Shown here: positions 25,721-34,487 of the stretch, one piece after another | Position numbering within the stretch: position 1 is the first letter of the stretch | Layout of the letters: every line of letters begins with the position of its first letter | Assembly (NCBI GenBank): GCA_964560205.1 | Contig: CAZLKT010000002.1 | Span: 32,889 to 96,888 of the forward strand | DNA from: CAZLKT01 sp964560205 | GTDB taxonomy: Bacteria > Pseudomonadota > Alphaproteobacteria > Holosporales > Holosporaceae | Length of the DNA stretch: 64,000 nucleotides | Direction of reading: 5' to 3' | Program-made: the position numbers and the translations under genes | The notes under the pieces: generated by a model | What the model was told of the DNA's origin: nothing | Database searches by the model: none | What the model saw: the letters and a program-made list of their open reading frames with translations, nothing else

Positions 25721-26578
25721 ATGAAAAAATCGAAATTTTTAACGATAAGCCTCCTGCTCTCCAGCATGACGACACCTTTCCTCACAAAGGCTGAGCGTCT
25801 CACCACTCATGAAACTCCCTGTTCCGGATGGACATGCGCCCCTTTATCTCTCCTACAGCAAATAATACACATGTGGTGCAATCATCCCTATGTATCTGTG
25901 GTGGGAATATCTCTCACTGGATGCGCGACATATGCTTTCCTCCAAAGGGCAAAATTTTGGAGGAACTATCAGGAGTTATCTGATTATTGTGATGCAAAAT
26001 ATCCACTCTATTCTATGCAAGCTTCCGTTGTAAATGGCCTCCACCAGAACATAAAAAACCTGAGAATAGACAATGCAGAACCATTGAAAAAAATAGAAAA
26101 AAATTTTTTTAAGGCTATTGCTGCTGCCCATATAGACTTTGAATCTCTTGCTGCACCAACTCCTGAATCTCTGCAGAAAGCTGCAGATTTTTTATGTAGC
26201 TCTTATGATGATCCTGGTCTTTGGCACATGGGAAACACACAACTCAAAGTGCAGATTATCAGAAAACACAGAACTATCTCAGATTTCATGACGAATATTC
26301 TTCATAAGAGCGCAGAAGCACAATCACTCCTCAGTCAAATGAAAAAAGCTGAAAAGAAACTCCACGCAGAACACAATGTAACTGTAGAGCAAAACAAAAA
26401 GGAGAAATCTCAAAATAATAGAGAGGAAACAAAAAAAGAACACATAGAAAGAGAAGTGAAAAAAGAGATACAACACATTCAATATGAGGAAAACAAAACA
26501 GTTCTCAAGAAACATCGACAGTCATCAGGCTATAAAGAGTGGAAAAAAAATCAGCCTAGACACGATGCGGAAAAATAA
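25721..26578 (+). CDS. Secreted/membrane coiled-coil protein, family A member 2
   Basis: Same design as the gene at 24155: signal peptide (KKSKFLTISLLLSSMTTPFLT), membrane segment at ~residues 55-72 (YVSVVGISLTGCATYAFL), a helical domain and a Lys/Glu-rich coiled tail. The two align through HPY, the spacing of tyrosines, and EEMKNSFIKII versus KKIEKNFFKAIA. 285 residues. No enzyme motif is visible. Function unknown; one membrane pass and a soluble helical tail suit an envelope or secreted role. Confidence 0.7.
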   Translation: MKKSKFLTISLLLSSMTTPFLTKAERLTTHETPCSGWTCAPLSLLQQIIHMWCNHPYVSVVGISLTGCATYAFLQRAKFWRNYQELSDYCDAKYPLYSMQASVVNGLHQNIKNLRIDNAEPLKKIEKNFFKAIAAAHIDFESLAAPTPESLQKAADFLCSSYDDPGLWHMGNTQLKVQIIRKHRTISDFMTNILHKSAEAQSLLSQMKKAEKKLHAEHNVTVEQNKKEKSQNNREETKKEHIEREVKKEIQHIQYEENKTVLKKHRQSSGYKEWKKNQPRHDAEK

Positions 26579-27075
26579 AAATGAAACCTCCTTGTGCTCA
26601 GAAAGAAAGTCCATAAGGAATCTTTGATGGAAAGCAAGAAAGCTCGCCCATCTCTACAAAAGAAAAAAGATGATGTGTTGAGATTCCAAAAATGCAAAAA
26701 AATCAAGAAGAAGATATGGAAGAGGAAGAAAAACAATAAGATCCATGATCAGAAACGAATAACACATAAAAGAAAATACCTAAGATCAAAACGTTCCATT
26801 TGTTTTCTTGGCATGAATAGATATCCAACTCTTCAGAGAAGGGACAAGCTATAGAGCTCGTCCACACCCCCTTGAAAGCACTAGAAATAGTGTTAGAATC
26901 AAGGAAAAAGTCATGCGCCAAAAACACACATCTATCTCCACATGTATCAAGTGAAAAAAGATGCTTTTTCTTGCATCCCAATAAAAAGAAGGAGTTTTTT
27001 GTGACGAGTTTTTATTGACAAGGTAAAAAAATGATGATAGAGTGAGTCTAAAGTAAGTTACAGTGAGTTAATATC
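26579..27075. other. Intergenic region with a doubtful Lys-rich frame
   Basis: A frame at 26594-26854 (GTG start, 86 codons, extremely Lys/Arg-rich) probably reflects A-rich DNA or a decayed C-terminus of the gene upstream. The rest is non-coding. The promoter for the next gene is at 27015-27043. Confidence 0.4.
27015..27043 (+). promoter_or_regulatory. Promoter of the gene at 27076
   Basis: TTGACA (27015-27020), 17-base spacer, TAGAGT (27038-27043), ending 32 bases before the ATG. Confidence 0.6.
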
Positions 27076-27891
27076 ATGAAAAAAATAAAGTTTTTCGCAC
27101 TGGGAGCCATCCTGGGTTGTATGGGGGCATCCTCCCCTATCGTTAATGCTGATTATTATGGAAATTTCAGGTTATGCGAGGAAGCTGAAGATTATGGTAG
27201 TAGCTATGCATGGGACGATTATAAGGAAAGAACGACGGATTCAACACCATGGCCCAAAATGGATTCAATAACATACGCACTTTATCAAGCAAAAGATAGT
27301 GTCACGAATTTTTTCAGGGATAGAGATAATCGGGTCGCCTTTTTCTCTATTCTTATCCCAGCACTCTTCATTACAGCAGTTATCTTCTCGGAGAAGTCAT
27401 GCCCCAAAGGGAAGGTACAAAACATGTCCCACCCTCCATATGGAGTGGGTGAGCGCAGCATAGGTGGATGGGGCTCTCCAGGGGAAAACGATCTAGCAGA
27501 CCAAGGGGTGATCACTCTGCAAAATACACAAAAAGACATATGGGATCAAAGCAAAGAAATAGAATTGTGTAAAAACGAAATCAAGAAAAATAAGCTTAAA
27601 ATAAAAAATAAAGTAACTAGCCTTGAAAATAAAGTCAATATTCTTGAAATGAAATTATGTGCGCTTGAAATGGGAATAAATAAAAAAAACATGAGTGAAA
27701 CAGAAAGAACAAAAGAAAGTTGTGATAACGAAAAATACCAAAGCCTCTGTTTTGACAATTTATATAGAGAAGGAATGGAAAAAATCGAGAGTGAAAAAAA
27801 GAGCAAAATAGAAAATGCACAAAAAAATCAAGAAGAAGGAAAAGAAATTATTTCTAAAAAAGCAGTCACCCAAGAGAGTGCTTATTCTTAA
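27076..27891 (+). CDS. Secreted/membrane coiled-coil protein, family A-like member 3
   Basis: A signal peptide (KKIKFFALGAILGCMGASSP) is followed by a Tyr/Asp-rich segment, a membrane segment near residues 88-108 (VAFFSILIPALFITAVIF), a Gly/Pro linker (HPPYGVGERSIGGWGSPGEN) and a coiled coil rich in Asn, Lys and Glu (KNKVTSLENKVNILEMKL). Layout matches the neighbours, but sequence similarity is weak, so common descent is only probable. 271 residues, unknown function. Confidence 0.68.
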   Translation: MKKIKFFALGAILGCMGASSPIVNADYYGNFRLCEEAEDYGSSYAWDDYKERTTDSTPWPKMDSITYALYQAKDSVTNFFRDRDNRVAFFSILIPALFITAVIFSEKSCPKGKVQNMSHPPYGVGERSIGGWGSPGENDLADQGVITLQNTQKDIWDQSKEIELCKNEIKKNKLKIKNKVTSLENKVNILEMKLCALEMGINKKNMSETERTKESCDNEKYQSLCFDNLYREGMEKIESEKKSKIENAQKNQEEGKEIISKKAVTQESAYS

Positions 27892-28200
27892 AAGCATGCG
27901 CTCTCCTTTATTTCTTCGTGTAAAGGAGAGCAAAAAAGAGGGGACATGCTGGTGCTTCTGCTTTTTGAGAACGTCACCCTGCCATGTTCCAGCGTTATCA
28001 AAAAATAAAGCCCTAACGTTTAAAAAAATACTTTGTAGTAATAAAAATTTTATACATGAGTACAAAAAACAAAAGGTGTGTGCTTTGGTTTGTGCCATGA
28101 TTGAATCTGGCCATGCATGAGCCCCTCAATGGAACACTATGATTGCACCAGGAAATGCATGCACTCCAAATAGTGTCATCACAAGATTTTTGTCCATAAA
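27892..28200. other. Non-coding region before the triple repeat
   Basis: No gene can be supported on either strand. It may contain the worn edge of the repeat family that follows, because its right end flows into the first repeat unit. Confidence 0.4.
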
Positions 28201-29103
28201 AGGATGCATGAAATATGCACAGGCGCCAAAAAAGCTGTTGTAGGGTACAATACACCTCAGCACTTCATATGAGAAAAAGTCCTCTCCACAAGATGTCTCA
28301 ACATATACAAATCTGTATCATATCCCCCTTTGGATTGTTCCCGTGTTGAGACTCATCCCGTAAAGAACTCGGCGTAGAATCAGAAATATGGTCGTCATGA
28401 CAACATGATCCACAGGCTGACAAGGAACATGACCTGGATCTCTTACAGCCCCCAAACATATGCAAAAAAATGAAAAATATAATTGATAAAACATAAAAAA
28501 GGATGCATGAAATATGCACAGGCGCCAAAAAAGCTGTTGTAGGGTATAATACCACCTCCAGCACTTCATATGAGAAAAAGTCCTCTCCACAAGATGTCTC
28601 AACATATACAAATCTGTATCATATCCCCCTTTGGATTGTTCCCGTGTTGAGACTCATCCCGTAAAGAACTCGGCGTAGAATCAGAAATATGGTCGTCATG
28701 ACAACATGATCCACAGGCTGACAAGGAACATGACCTGGATCTCTTACAGCCCCCAAACATATGCAAAAAAATGAAAAATATAATTGATAAAACATAAAAA
28801 AGGATGCATGAAATATGCACAGGCGCCAAAAAAGCTGTTGTAGGGTATAATACCACCTCCAGCACTTCATATGAGAAAAAGTCCTCTCCACAAGATGTCT
28901 CAACATATACAAATCTGTATCATATCCCCCTTTGGATTGTTCCCGTGTTGAGACTCATCCCGTAAAGAACTCGGCGTAGAATCAGAAATATGGTCGTCAT
29001 GACAACATGATCCACAGGCTGACAAGGAACATGACCTGGATCTCTTACAGTCCCCCAAACATATGCAAAAAAATTGAAAAATATAATTGATAAAACATAA
29101 AAA
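28201..29103. repeat. Three tandem ~300-bp repeats
   Basis: Units begin with AGGATGCATGAAATATGCAC at 28201, 28500 and 28801. Units 2 and 3 are almost identical. Unit 1 lacks two bases (TACAATACACC instead of TATAATACCACC), and unit 3 has single insertions near 29049 and 29073. Minus-strand frames in each unit encode a short Cys/Ser-rich stretch (GGCKRSRSCSLSACGSCC), and another encodes LRHLVERTFSHMKCWR, faintly like the end of a DDE transposase. None has a convincing start, so I call no gene. Confidence 0.9.
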
Positions 29104-29146
29104 ATGTAGTAAATAACATATATCAGAAAAGAAAAAAATTGAAAAA

Positions 29147-30028
29147 ATGAAATATATCATGAATAAAACAAAAATCATTTCTCTGTGCATCCCCCTGTAT
29201 AACATAATAACCTCTCCTAATGTGAGGGCCTCCTCAGAAGACCTTCAGTATAAATGCGCCACCCCATATGAAAATCCTGCGAGAGCCTCCACATGTCAGG
29301 CAAAAAATATGGAATCATCTCCAGAACCTGGTGGATACGCATTGAAAGACCTTGTAATGGCTCCCCAACCTCTTCTCATAACTCTCTTATGTGTTGCTGC
29401 AGGCGCAATACTCGTATGGCCTATGGTGCAAAAAATGAAAAAAATTTCTGCCGCCCGAAGAAGGTTGTTATGTCTTTATAAAAATAAAATTGAGGTTTAT
29501 CAAGCACAGAAATGGCAAATTGACTATGAATTACATGAAATTAAAAATTCAATAAATCAAAATTCAATGTTCAAAAAAATAAATTATCTCAATGACGCAG
29601 AAGCGGTAATTCAAGACACTATGGCCACAGTAGAAATTGCTCAAATCCCTTCTGGACCAGACTTCTTATACTATGATCAGGAAACACAAAAGCAGGCCTT
29701 ACGCTATACTCAGGAAGCACAAAAGCAGGATTGGAGTACAATGAAAGAAGTTCCACATATTTTACAGTCTTTCTTGCTCAAGGAAATCACAGAGAAGGAC
29801 TCTTCTGCAGAAAAGGAATATTCCGAGTTTTTGTGCTCTCACAAAAATTTCACTTCTCACATAAAAAAAATACAAGGCATGGAACCAATAAAGGAAATGC
29901 CCTCCGAGCTAGAGTCGGACTCAGCGAGGAAAAAAGTCAAAAGACAGCACAAAGGTGGTAAAGGGCGCACACATGAGACATACTTACACGACCTTGCAGT
30001 ATCCTATGCTTTGGAGGAAAAGGCTTGA
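29147..30028 (+). CDS. Secreted/membrane helical protein, family A-like member 4
   Basis: A signal-like N-terminus (MNKTKIISLCIPLYNIITSP, if started at the ATG at 29159) precedes a membrane segment near residues 77-95 (LLITLLCVAAGAILVWPMV). A helical soluble part follows, with a short internal repeat (QETQKQALRY / QEAQKQDWS), and a basic patch near the end (ARKKVKRQHKGGKGR). Same plan as the three genes before it. The triple repeat ends 43 bases upstream, so its promoter must lie in or at the edge of the repeat. Its 3' end overlaps the convergent transaldolase gene by 25 bases. Confidence 0.65.
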   Translation: MKYIMNKTKIISLCIPLYNIITSPNVRASSEDLQYKCATPYENPARASTCQAKNMESSPEPGGYALKDLVMAPQPLLITLLCVAAGAILVWPMVQKMKKISAARRRLLCLYKNKIEVYQAQKWQIDYELHEIKNSINQNSMFKKINYLNDAEAVIQDTMATVEIAQIPSGPDFLYYDQETQKQALRYTQEAQKQDWSTMKEVPHILQSFLLKEITEKDSSAEKEYSEFLCSHKNFTSHIKKIQGMEPIKEMPSELESDSARKKVKRQHKGGKGRTHETYLHDLAVSYALEEKA

Positions 30029-30684
30029 CGAGCATCAAGGGAGAGGGCGCTCCAATCTTTTTCAAAAATTTCCATGCCCTTGTCTGTGAGAGGGTGATGA
30101 TACAATTTCTCAAAAACAGCAGGAGGCACAGTCATAATATGGGCTCCATGATGAATGGCCCCCACGGCTTGCTCCACTGAACGAATGGAAGCAGCAAGGA
30201 TCTTGGTCTCCACATGGGGATTTTCCATGCAGTATATATGCAAATCTCCCAAAAGATCGTAGGGCGCCTCACCGTAATCTTCCAGGCGTCCGATGAAGGG
30301 TGACAGGTATGTGGCCCCTGCTTTCATGGCCAGGATCCCCTGGGTGAGAGAAAAACATAACGTCACATTCACCGAAATACCCTCTCCGCGCAAGACCTTG
30401 CATGCTCGCAGACCTTCCACAGTCAAAGGTACCTTCACAACAATATTGGGTGCGATGCGTGACAAGAAACGTCCCTGCTCCGCCATGGCATCCTCTCCAT
30501 GCTCCGTGACTTCTGCGCTCACCGGCCCAGGAACAACCTCACAAATTTCCTTCAGGATGCTCAAGGGATTGTTTTTCTCTTCACGGGACAAGAGGGTGGG
30601 ATTTGTTGTGATCCCATCCACCAAACCCGTGGACACCCACTTCTTAATCTCTGAAACGGACGCAGTATCTAAAAAAATTTTCAT
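30004..30684 (-). CDS. Transaldolase / fructose-6-phosphate aldolase family (TalC/Fsa type)
   Basis: Small class I aldolase of the pentose phosphate pathway. The start MKIFLDTASVSEIKKW and GITTNPTLLSRE are the family N-terminal blocks. KVPLTVEGLRA is typical, and the Schiff-base lysine lies in ETKILAASIRS. 226 residues, matching the short bacterial transaldolases. The frame extends upstream to 30840, but homology begins at the ATG at 30684. That ATG overlaps the xseB stop (ATGA), so both are in one operon. The exact substrate (transaldolase or F6P aldolase) cannot be told here. Confidence 0.92.
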   Translation of the reverse strand: MKIFLDTASVSEIKKWVSTGLVDGITTNPTLLSREEKNNPLSILKEICEVVPGPVSAEVTEHGEDAMAEQGRFLSRIAPNIVVKVPLTVEGLRACKVLRGEGISVNVTLCFSLTQGILAMKAGATYLSPFIGRLEDYGEAPYDLLGDLHIYCMENPHVETKILAASIRSVEQAVGAIHHGAHIMTVPPAVFEKLYHHPLTDKGMEIFEKDWSALSLDARQAFSSKA

Positions 30685-30950
30685 AATAATGTTGTCTCCT
30701 GAGGCTCTGATGCAGGATTTTTTCCAGACGTTTTCTCCACAGTTTCCAAAACAAGCTTTGCTTCCTCTAATTTGCCTGCACAAAAATCTTTCAGAAGCAG
30801 CCCCCTCTTGTAAGCCACCATGGACTCTTCCAGGGTCCACGCATTATTTTCAAACTTCTCCACAATGTTTTCCAGCTCCTTGAGGGCCTCCTCAAAGCTT
30901 TGTGCCAGTGGTGCGCTGTTATTTCCCAATGATCCTCTCCTTTTCTTCAC
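30681..30950 (-). CDS. xseB: Exodeoxyribonuclease VII small subunit
   Basis: Small helical subunit of ExoVII, which degrades single-stranded DNA. The signature SFEEALKELENIVEKFENNAWTLEES continues to MVAYKRGLLLKDFCAGKLEEA. 89 residues if the GTG at 30950 is used. A TTG at 30929 has AAGGAG 7 bases upstream and may be the true start (82 residues). It overlaps the transaldolase gene by 4 bases. xseA is not in the window. Confidence 0.93.
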   Translation of the reverse strand: MKKRRGSLGNNSAPLAQSFEEALKELENIVEKFENNAWTLEESMVAYKRGLLLKDFCAGKLEEAKLVLETVEKTSGKNPASEPQETTLL

Positions 30951-30976
30951 CCCATGAATCGTCCCTAGTATAAAAT

Positions 30977-32770
30977 TTATTGTTTTTTTTGCAAAGCTTT
31001 TTCTCGAAGAAAAGCAATACCATCCATCACCTCTTTTTCTGAAAGGAACTCTGACAGCACAAGGCCATCAGGGTACTCTTTGCTCACCAAAAGATTGAAA
31101 GGGATACCAGCCCTTCCAAATCTTTTGAGCATTTTTAAAATGTCAGGAGAACCCATGGTAAAGTCTGCACGAAGACACACAATATCCTTGGAGCGTAAAA
31201 GCGTCTGAATATCCTTCCTCAATAGCACACGCCGCTTATTCACCTCACAATTTAAACACGCTGCTGCTGTCACATCGAGAAAAATAATGGCACCCGTAGC
31301 TAAAACTTCTGCCATTTTCTCTTCTGACCATGGATGAAAATGAATTTTTCCTGTATCCATGGGGACAGTATAGACACTGTTATGAGAGGATACCGACATT
31401 TTTTCTGCAAAAGGGAGCCCTATGAAAAAAATCCCACAACATGTACTCAGCACAAAGAAAAAAGACACGCTGTTAATATAGTTCCATCTTTTTGCAAGGC
31501 GGCCAAGCACAGGAAAGACTATAATACTCGCTAAAAGCCCCCATGCCACATACTGAAGGGGTGGTGATAAAAAGGGCATAAGCACCATGGCTACAAGCCA
31601 CACTGCGGTAATCCAAAAAAACACTCCTGTAACAGATGATGCGTATTTCATCCATGGACCAGGTTTCGGTAAGATTTTTCCCACCGGAAGCACAAAACTA
31701 ACCCAATAGGGTAAGGAAAAACCCAAAGCAATGGACAGAAAAATGCCTAAAATTGCCATGGAGGATCCTGTGAGGGCAAATCCAACGGCAGCCCCCAAAA
31801 AGGGTGCCGAACAAGGCGTTGCCAAAAAAACTGCCAATACCCCTGAAAAAAAAGCATAAAGAGCCTCTCCAGAGTGCTGGGGCACCAACCGGTAAAGCCA
31901 CTGAGGGGTGCTCAGGGTACCACCCCCCAAAAAGCTATGGCCAAAAAGCACCATCACCATGCTCATGACTGATGCAAAATATGGGTTTTGAAATTGCATC
32001 CCCCATCCCACTTCATACAGAAAAATCTTCTGGAGACATATGATAAGAAGGGCTAACCCAAAAAAACTGGCAAAAATACCAAGGATGGTGAAAATACACA
32101 CTTGTCGCAAAAGATGTGCTGGAGCATTGGCCAATCCACTCAGCTTCAAGCCTAAAACAGGGAAGACACATGGCATGACATTTAAAATAATCCCCCCTAA
32201 GAATCCGTACCACAACATATACCAAAGGGAAGGCTTCCTCACATGAAGCACGTCTGATGGTGGCGACAAAGTGACGGTAATATCCTGGCTCAGTGGCCGA
32301 CACAATGTAGAACAGCACAACCCAGAAAAAGACAGGGTAATATCCTGTTTTCCATGCTTTTTCAGACGCACCTCCACCTCCACAGCAACATGCTTTTTGT
32401 AAACATGAGCTTGTTGTCCCTTTTCTGTCCAGAGCTCTGCCGCAGGCCACTGAACCACAACGCTTTCCACCTGTGGATCCTTACAAGAAAACTGTGGTGG
32501 TCGCACCAATGTATCCCGGTAACCAGGAGGTCCATTTAATTTCCACCCCGTAAGGATGGTAATTGTCATAGGAATTGTCACATAAGTACTTGTATGCCAT
32601 ACTTGTTTGTCCACATGAAATGTCAGAGGCACCTCATCTGGTTTCACAGATTTCCATCCATGCCCCAGATCCAAAAAAAGTATCTGCAATAAAAAAAGGG
32701 AGATGACCAAAAAAATTTTTTGTGCTACCCTTGTATGGGTTGAAAAGTTCATCATAAAATTTGGGACCAT
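30977..32770 (-). CDS. DsbD/ScsB-like transmembrane thiol reductase
   Basis: Carries electrons from cytoplasmic thioredoxin across the inner membrane to periplasmic thiol proteins. Three parts are visible: a signal segment with a periplasmic beta domain, in which a cysteine pair occurs in SGLCCSTLC; a membrane domain of about eight helices with paired cysteines in VMPCVFPVLG and ATPCSAPFLG; and a C-terminal thioredoxin-like domain with CLNC in TAAACLNCEVNK. 597 residues, a normal size. Start could be 32770, 32755 or 32752. Role in disulfide reduction or cytochrome maturation is inferred from the family. Confidence 0.88.
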   Translation of the reverse strand: MVPNFMMNFSTHTRVAQKIFLVISLFLLQILFLDLGHGWKSVKPDEVPLTFHVDKQVWHTSTYVTIPMTITILTGWKLNGPPGYRDTLVRPPQFSCKDPQVESVVVQWPAAELWTEKGQQAHVYKKHVAVEVEVRLKKHGKQDITLSFSGLCCSTLCRPLSQDITVTLSPPSDVLHVRKPSLWYMLWYGFLGGIILNVMPCVFPVLGLKLSGLANAPAHLLRQVCIFTILGIFASFFGLALLIICLQKIFLYEVGWGMQFQNPYFASVMSMVMVLFGHSFLGGGTLSTPQWLYRLVPQHSGEALYAFFSGVLAVFLATPCSAPFLGAAVGFALTGSSMAILGIFLSIALGFSLPYWVSFVLPVGKILPKPGPWMKYASSVTGVFFWITAVWLVAMVLMPFLSPPLQYVAWGLLASIIVFPVLGRLAKRWNYINSVSFFFVLSTCCGIFFIGLPFAEKMSVSSHNSVYTVPMDTGKIHFHPWSEEKMAEVLATGAIIFLDVTAAACLNCEVNKRRVLLRKDIQTLLRSKDIVCLRADFTMGSPDILKMLKRFGRAGIPFNLLVSKEYPDGLVLSEFLSEKEVMDGIAFLREKALQKKQ

Positions 32771-32818
32771 TACTGAAAGAGTCCAATTATAGTAGCATAA
32801 AAAAAGGTAAGAAAAACA

Positions 32819-33409
32819 ATGATACGTTTACCACGATTTCTTGCGGGATATTTATTTGCCTCAGTGCCCCATCATCAACAGGAGGACTGCTTTGATGAAA
32901 GCCTGATTTTTTTGTGCCGCCATGATGAGGAGGGAGCCATTGGCTTTATTATCAATCAGGTTTTGGAAAATATTTCTGTATCGGATGTACTGAACTATGC
33001 AGAGGATCCAGAAAAAAAACCTTCCAGGGAGGATGGCATATGGTCTGGCCCCCCTATCTTCTGGGGAGGGCCCACGGAGATTGGGCGAAGTTTTCTTTTG
33101 CACTCTTTGGAAAAAACCTTCCCCACCACCATTTCAGTCAATGATGAGTATGGTGTTACTTTCAGTACCGATGTTCTGGAAAGATTTCTCTATGAAAAAG
33201 TGCCTATAAAGCACTATTCGCTTCTCTTGGGATATGTGCGGTGGAAGCCGGGGCAGTTGGAAAAAGAATTGAGCCAATCGTGCTGGATGCCACTGTGTCC
33301 AACACCAGAGCTCATCTTTGAGGTACCACACCATAAAAAATGGTCTGCAGCCATGACCATGGCAGGTATAGAACAACACTATCTTTCACCCATACAGGGA
33401 GAAGCCTAA
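32819..33409 (+). CDS. YqgE/AlgH family protein (UPF0301)
   Basis: Conserved blocks: GYLFASVPHHQQEDCFDESLI (usually LAGxLLIAMPxMxDxxFxxSVI), GAIGFIINQVL, FWGGPTEIGRSFLLH and LLGYVRWKPGQLEKEL. 196 residues, as usual. The biochemical role is not settled; it was once linked to alginate regulation in Pseudomonas. It diverges from the DsbD-like gene. The last part faces the tail of a broken gene on the minus strand. Confidence 0.92.
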   Translation: MIRLPRFLAGYLFASVPHHQQEDCFDESLIFLCRHDEEGAIGFIINQVLENISVSDVLNYAEDPEKKPSREDGIWSGPPIFWGGPTEIGRSFLLHSLEKTFPTTISVNDEYGVTFSTDVLERFLYEKVPIKHYSLLLGYVRWKPGQLEKELSQSCWMPLCPTPELIFEVPHHKKWSAAMTMAGIEQHYLSPIQGEA

Positions 33410-33719
33410 TCAGGCCCACCACTCTCTCTTTGTGGAGAAGAGGGGGGGAGGCCTTGTTATTTACCGCTCCACACAGGCCCTTTATCCTGCCTATGATGCC
33501 TGGACTATATAGTTTCCCCGCGTCTATATCCTTTAATGTTTTGTCAAACTCCTCCGCTTCTTCGTGTGTAACCCACCCCAAAGTCTTATGAAACTTTTCT
33601 GGCTTCTTCTCATTCGGTTTTTCTCTACCGTCACTACCAATCAGACCACCAGTCAAATAATTTACCCAGCTGCGATTATCTTGTTCTTTCATGTTCTTTT
33701 GCACACCATCCAGTTTCAC
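33410..33719 (-). pseudogene. Detached 3' part of the broken basic secreted protein
   Basis: This frame begins with a second copy of the segment KLDGVQKNMKEQDNRSWVNY and LTGGLIGSDGREK. It continues into sequence (HKTLGWVTHEEAEEFDKTLK, DIDAGKLYSPGIIGRI) that is the likely original C-terminus of the gene ending at 33758. The frame runs on to 33312, antisense to the end of yqgE. It has no start signal of its own. Confidence 0.55.
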
Positions 33720-33962
33720 ACTGTTTCCAGCGGAAGCTCCAGGACTCTTATTTGCATCTACAATTGGCTGAGTACCTTTATTAGCGGGTCTTTTTCTTTA
33801 CCGTCACTACCAATCAGACCACCAGTCAAATAATTTACCCAGCTGCGATTATCTGGTTCTTTCATGTTCTTTTGCATACCATCCAGTTTCACACTGTTTC
33901 CAGTGGAAACGCCAGGCCCCTTATTTGCATCTACAGTTGGCTGAGTACCTTTATTAGCAGGC
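33618..33962. repeat. 173-bp tandem duplication
   Basis: The block from about 33618 to 33789 repeats at about 33791 to 33962 with few differences (offset 173). As 173 is not a multiple of three, the downstream reading frame is lost. Confidence 0.9.
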
Positions 33963-34312
33963 TTCTGACCTGTGGGAGGGTCTATTTTTATACTTCCATT
34001 CTTACTCTCTTGCTGAGAAACCTCCTTTTTCTGGTGCACAGAGGAAGGAACAGGATTACCAACATCAGGGTGAGCAGAAGCCCAACTAGAAGCCCTCTTG
34101 TCAAAACCAGCTTTTTCAACAACGCCGGGTCTCATCACTTCTCCACGAGGGCCTTTCGTTTTTGATCTCATTCGAAGATTACCGCTTCTCCTCTTTTTCC
34201 CCTTATGAACAACAGATTTTTTCCCCCTCTTTTTACGGGCCGCATAAACAGCATCCTTCTCATTGGAAAAGGAAAAAAGAAGGAGTAACGTGTAGAATAT
34301 CCTATTTCTCAT
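33758..34312 (-). CDS. Secreted basic protein, truncated by duplication, family B member 1
   Basis: Unknown family. The signal peptide is MRNRIFYTLLLLFSFS, then comes an extremely Lys/Arg-rich stretch (ARKKRGKKSVVHKGKKRRSG), a Pro/Ser/Thr linker and the motif DNRSWVNYLTGGLIGSDG. AAGGAGGG precedes the ATG at 34312. The end (DPLIKVLSQL) is an out-of-frame tail created by the 173-bp duplication. The neighbour at 34488 has the same layout. The basic region and the shared SWxNYLTxGL motif are the notable features; function unknown. Confidence 0.65.
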   Translation of the reverse strand: MRNRIFYTLLLLFSFSNEKDAVYAARKKRGKKSVVHKGKKRRSGNLRMRSKTKGPRGEVMRPGVVEKAGFDKRASSWASAHPDVGNPVPSSVHQKKEVSQQESKNGSIKIDPPTGQKPANKGTQPTVDANKGPGVSTGNSVKLDGMQKNMKEPDNRSWVNYLTGGLIGSDGKEKDPLIKVLSQL

Positions 34313-34487
34313 AAACCCTCCTTCACATAGAGTATTTACTTTCCTCACAAAAAAAAGGGAGAGAGCCTTCTGTGGCGCAAACCTCCACTGCCCTCTCCCC
34401 CTATATCCATCTTTACATTTTGACGTTTCAACAGCCTTTACAAGAGAAACACACTCTTGTCTTCTCTCGTAAATACAACCTTCTTTA

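Noticed and set aside
26594..26854. 86-codon Lys/Arg-rich gene after the gene at 25721
   Set aside because: GTG start without a ribosome-binding site; the composition simply reflects A-rich DNA. Kept only as a remark on the intergenic region.
28298..28912. Cys-rich 88- and 97-codon minus-strand frames in the triple repeat
   Set aside because: They overlap each other in different frames, lack ribosome-binding sites and are altered by the indels in units 1 and 3.
28201..29103. CRISPR array
   Set aside because: The repeats are ~300 bp and contiguous, without short repeat/unique spacer structure, and no cas gene is present.
30685..30840. N-terminal extension of the transaldolase
   Set aside because: This part is antisense-free but overlaps xseB in another frame, and transaldolase homology begins exactly at the ATG at 30684.
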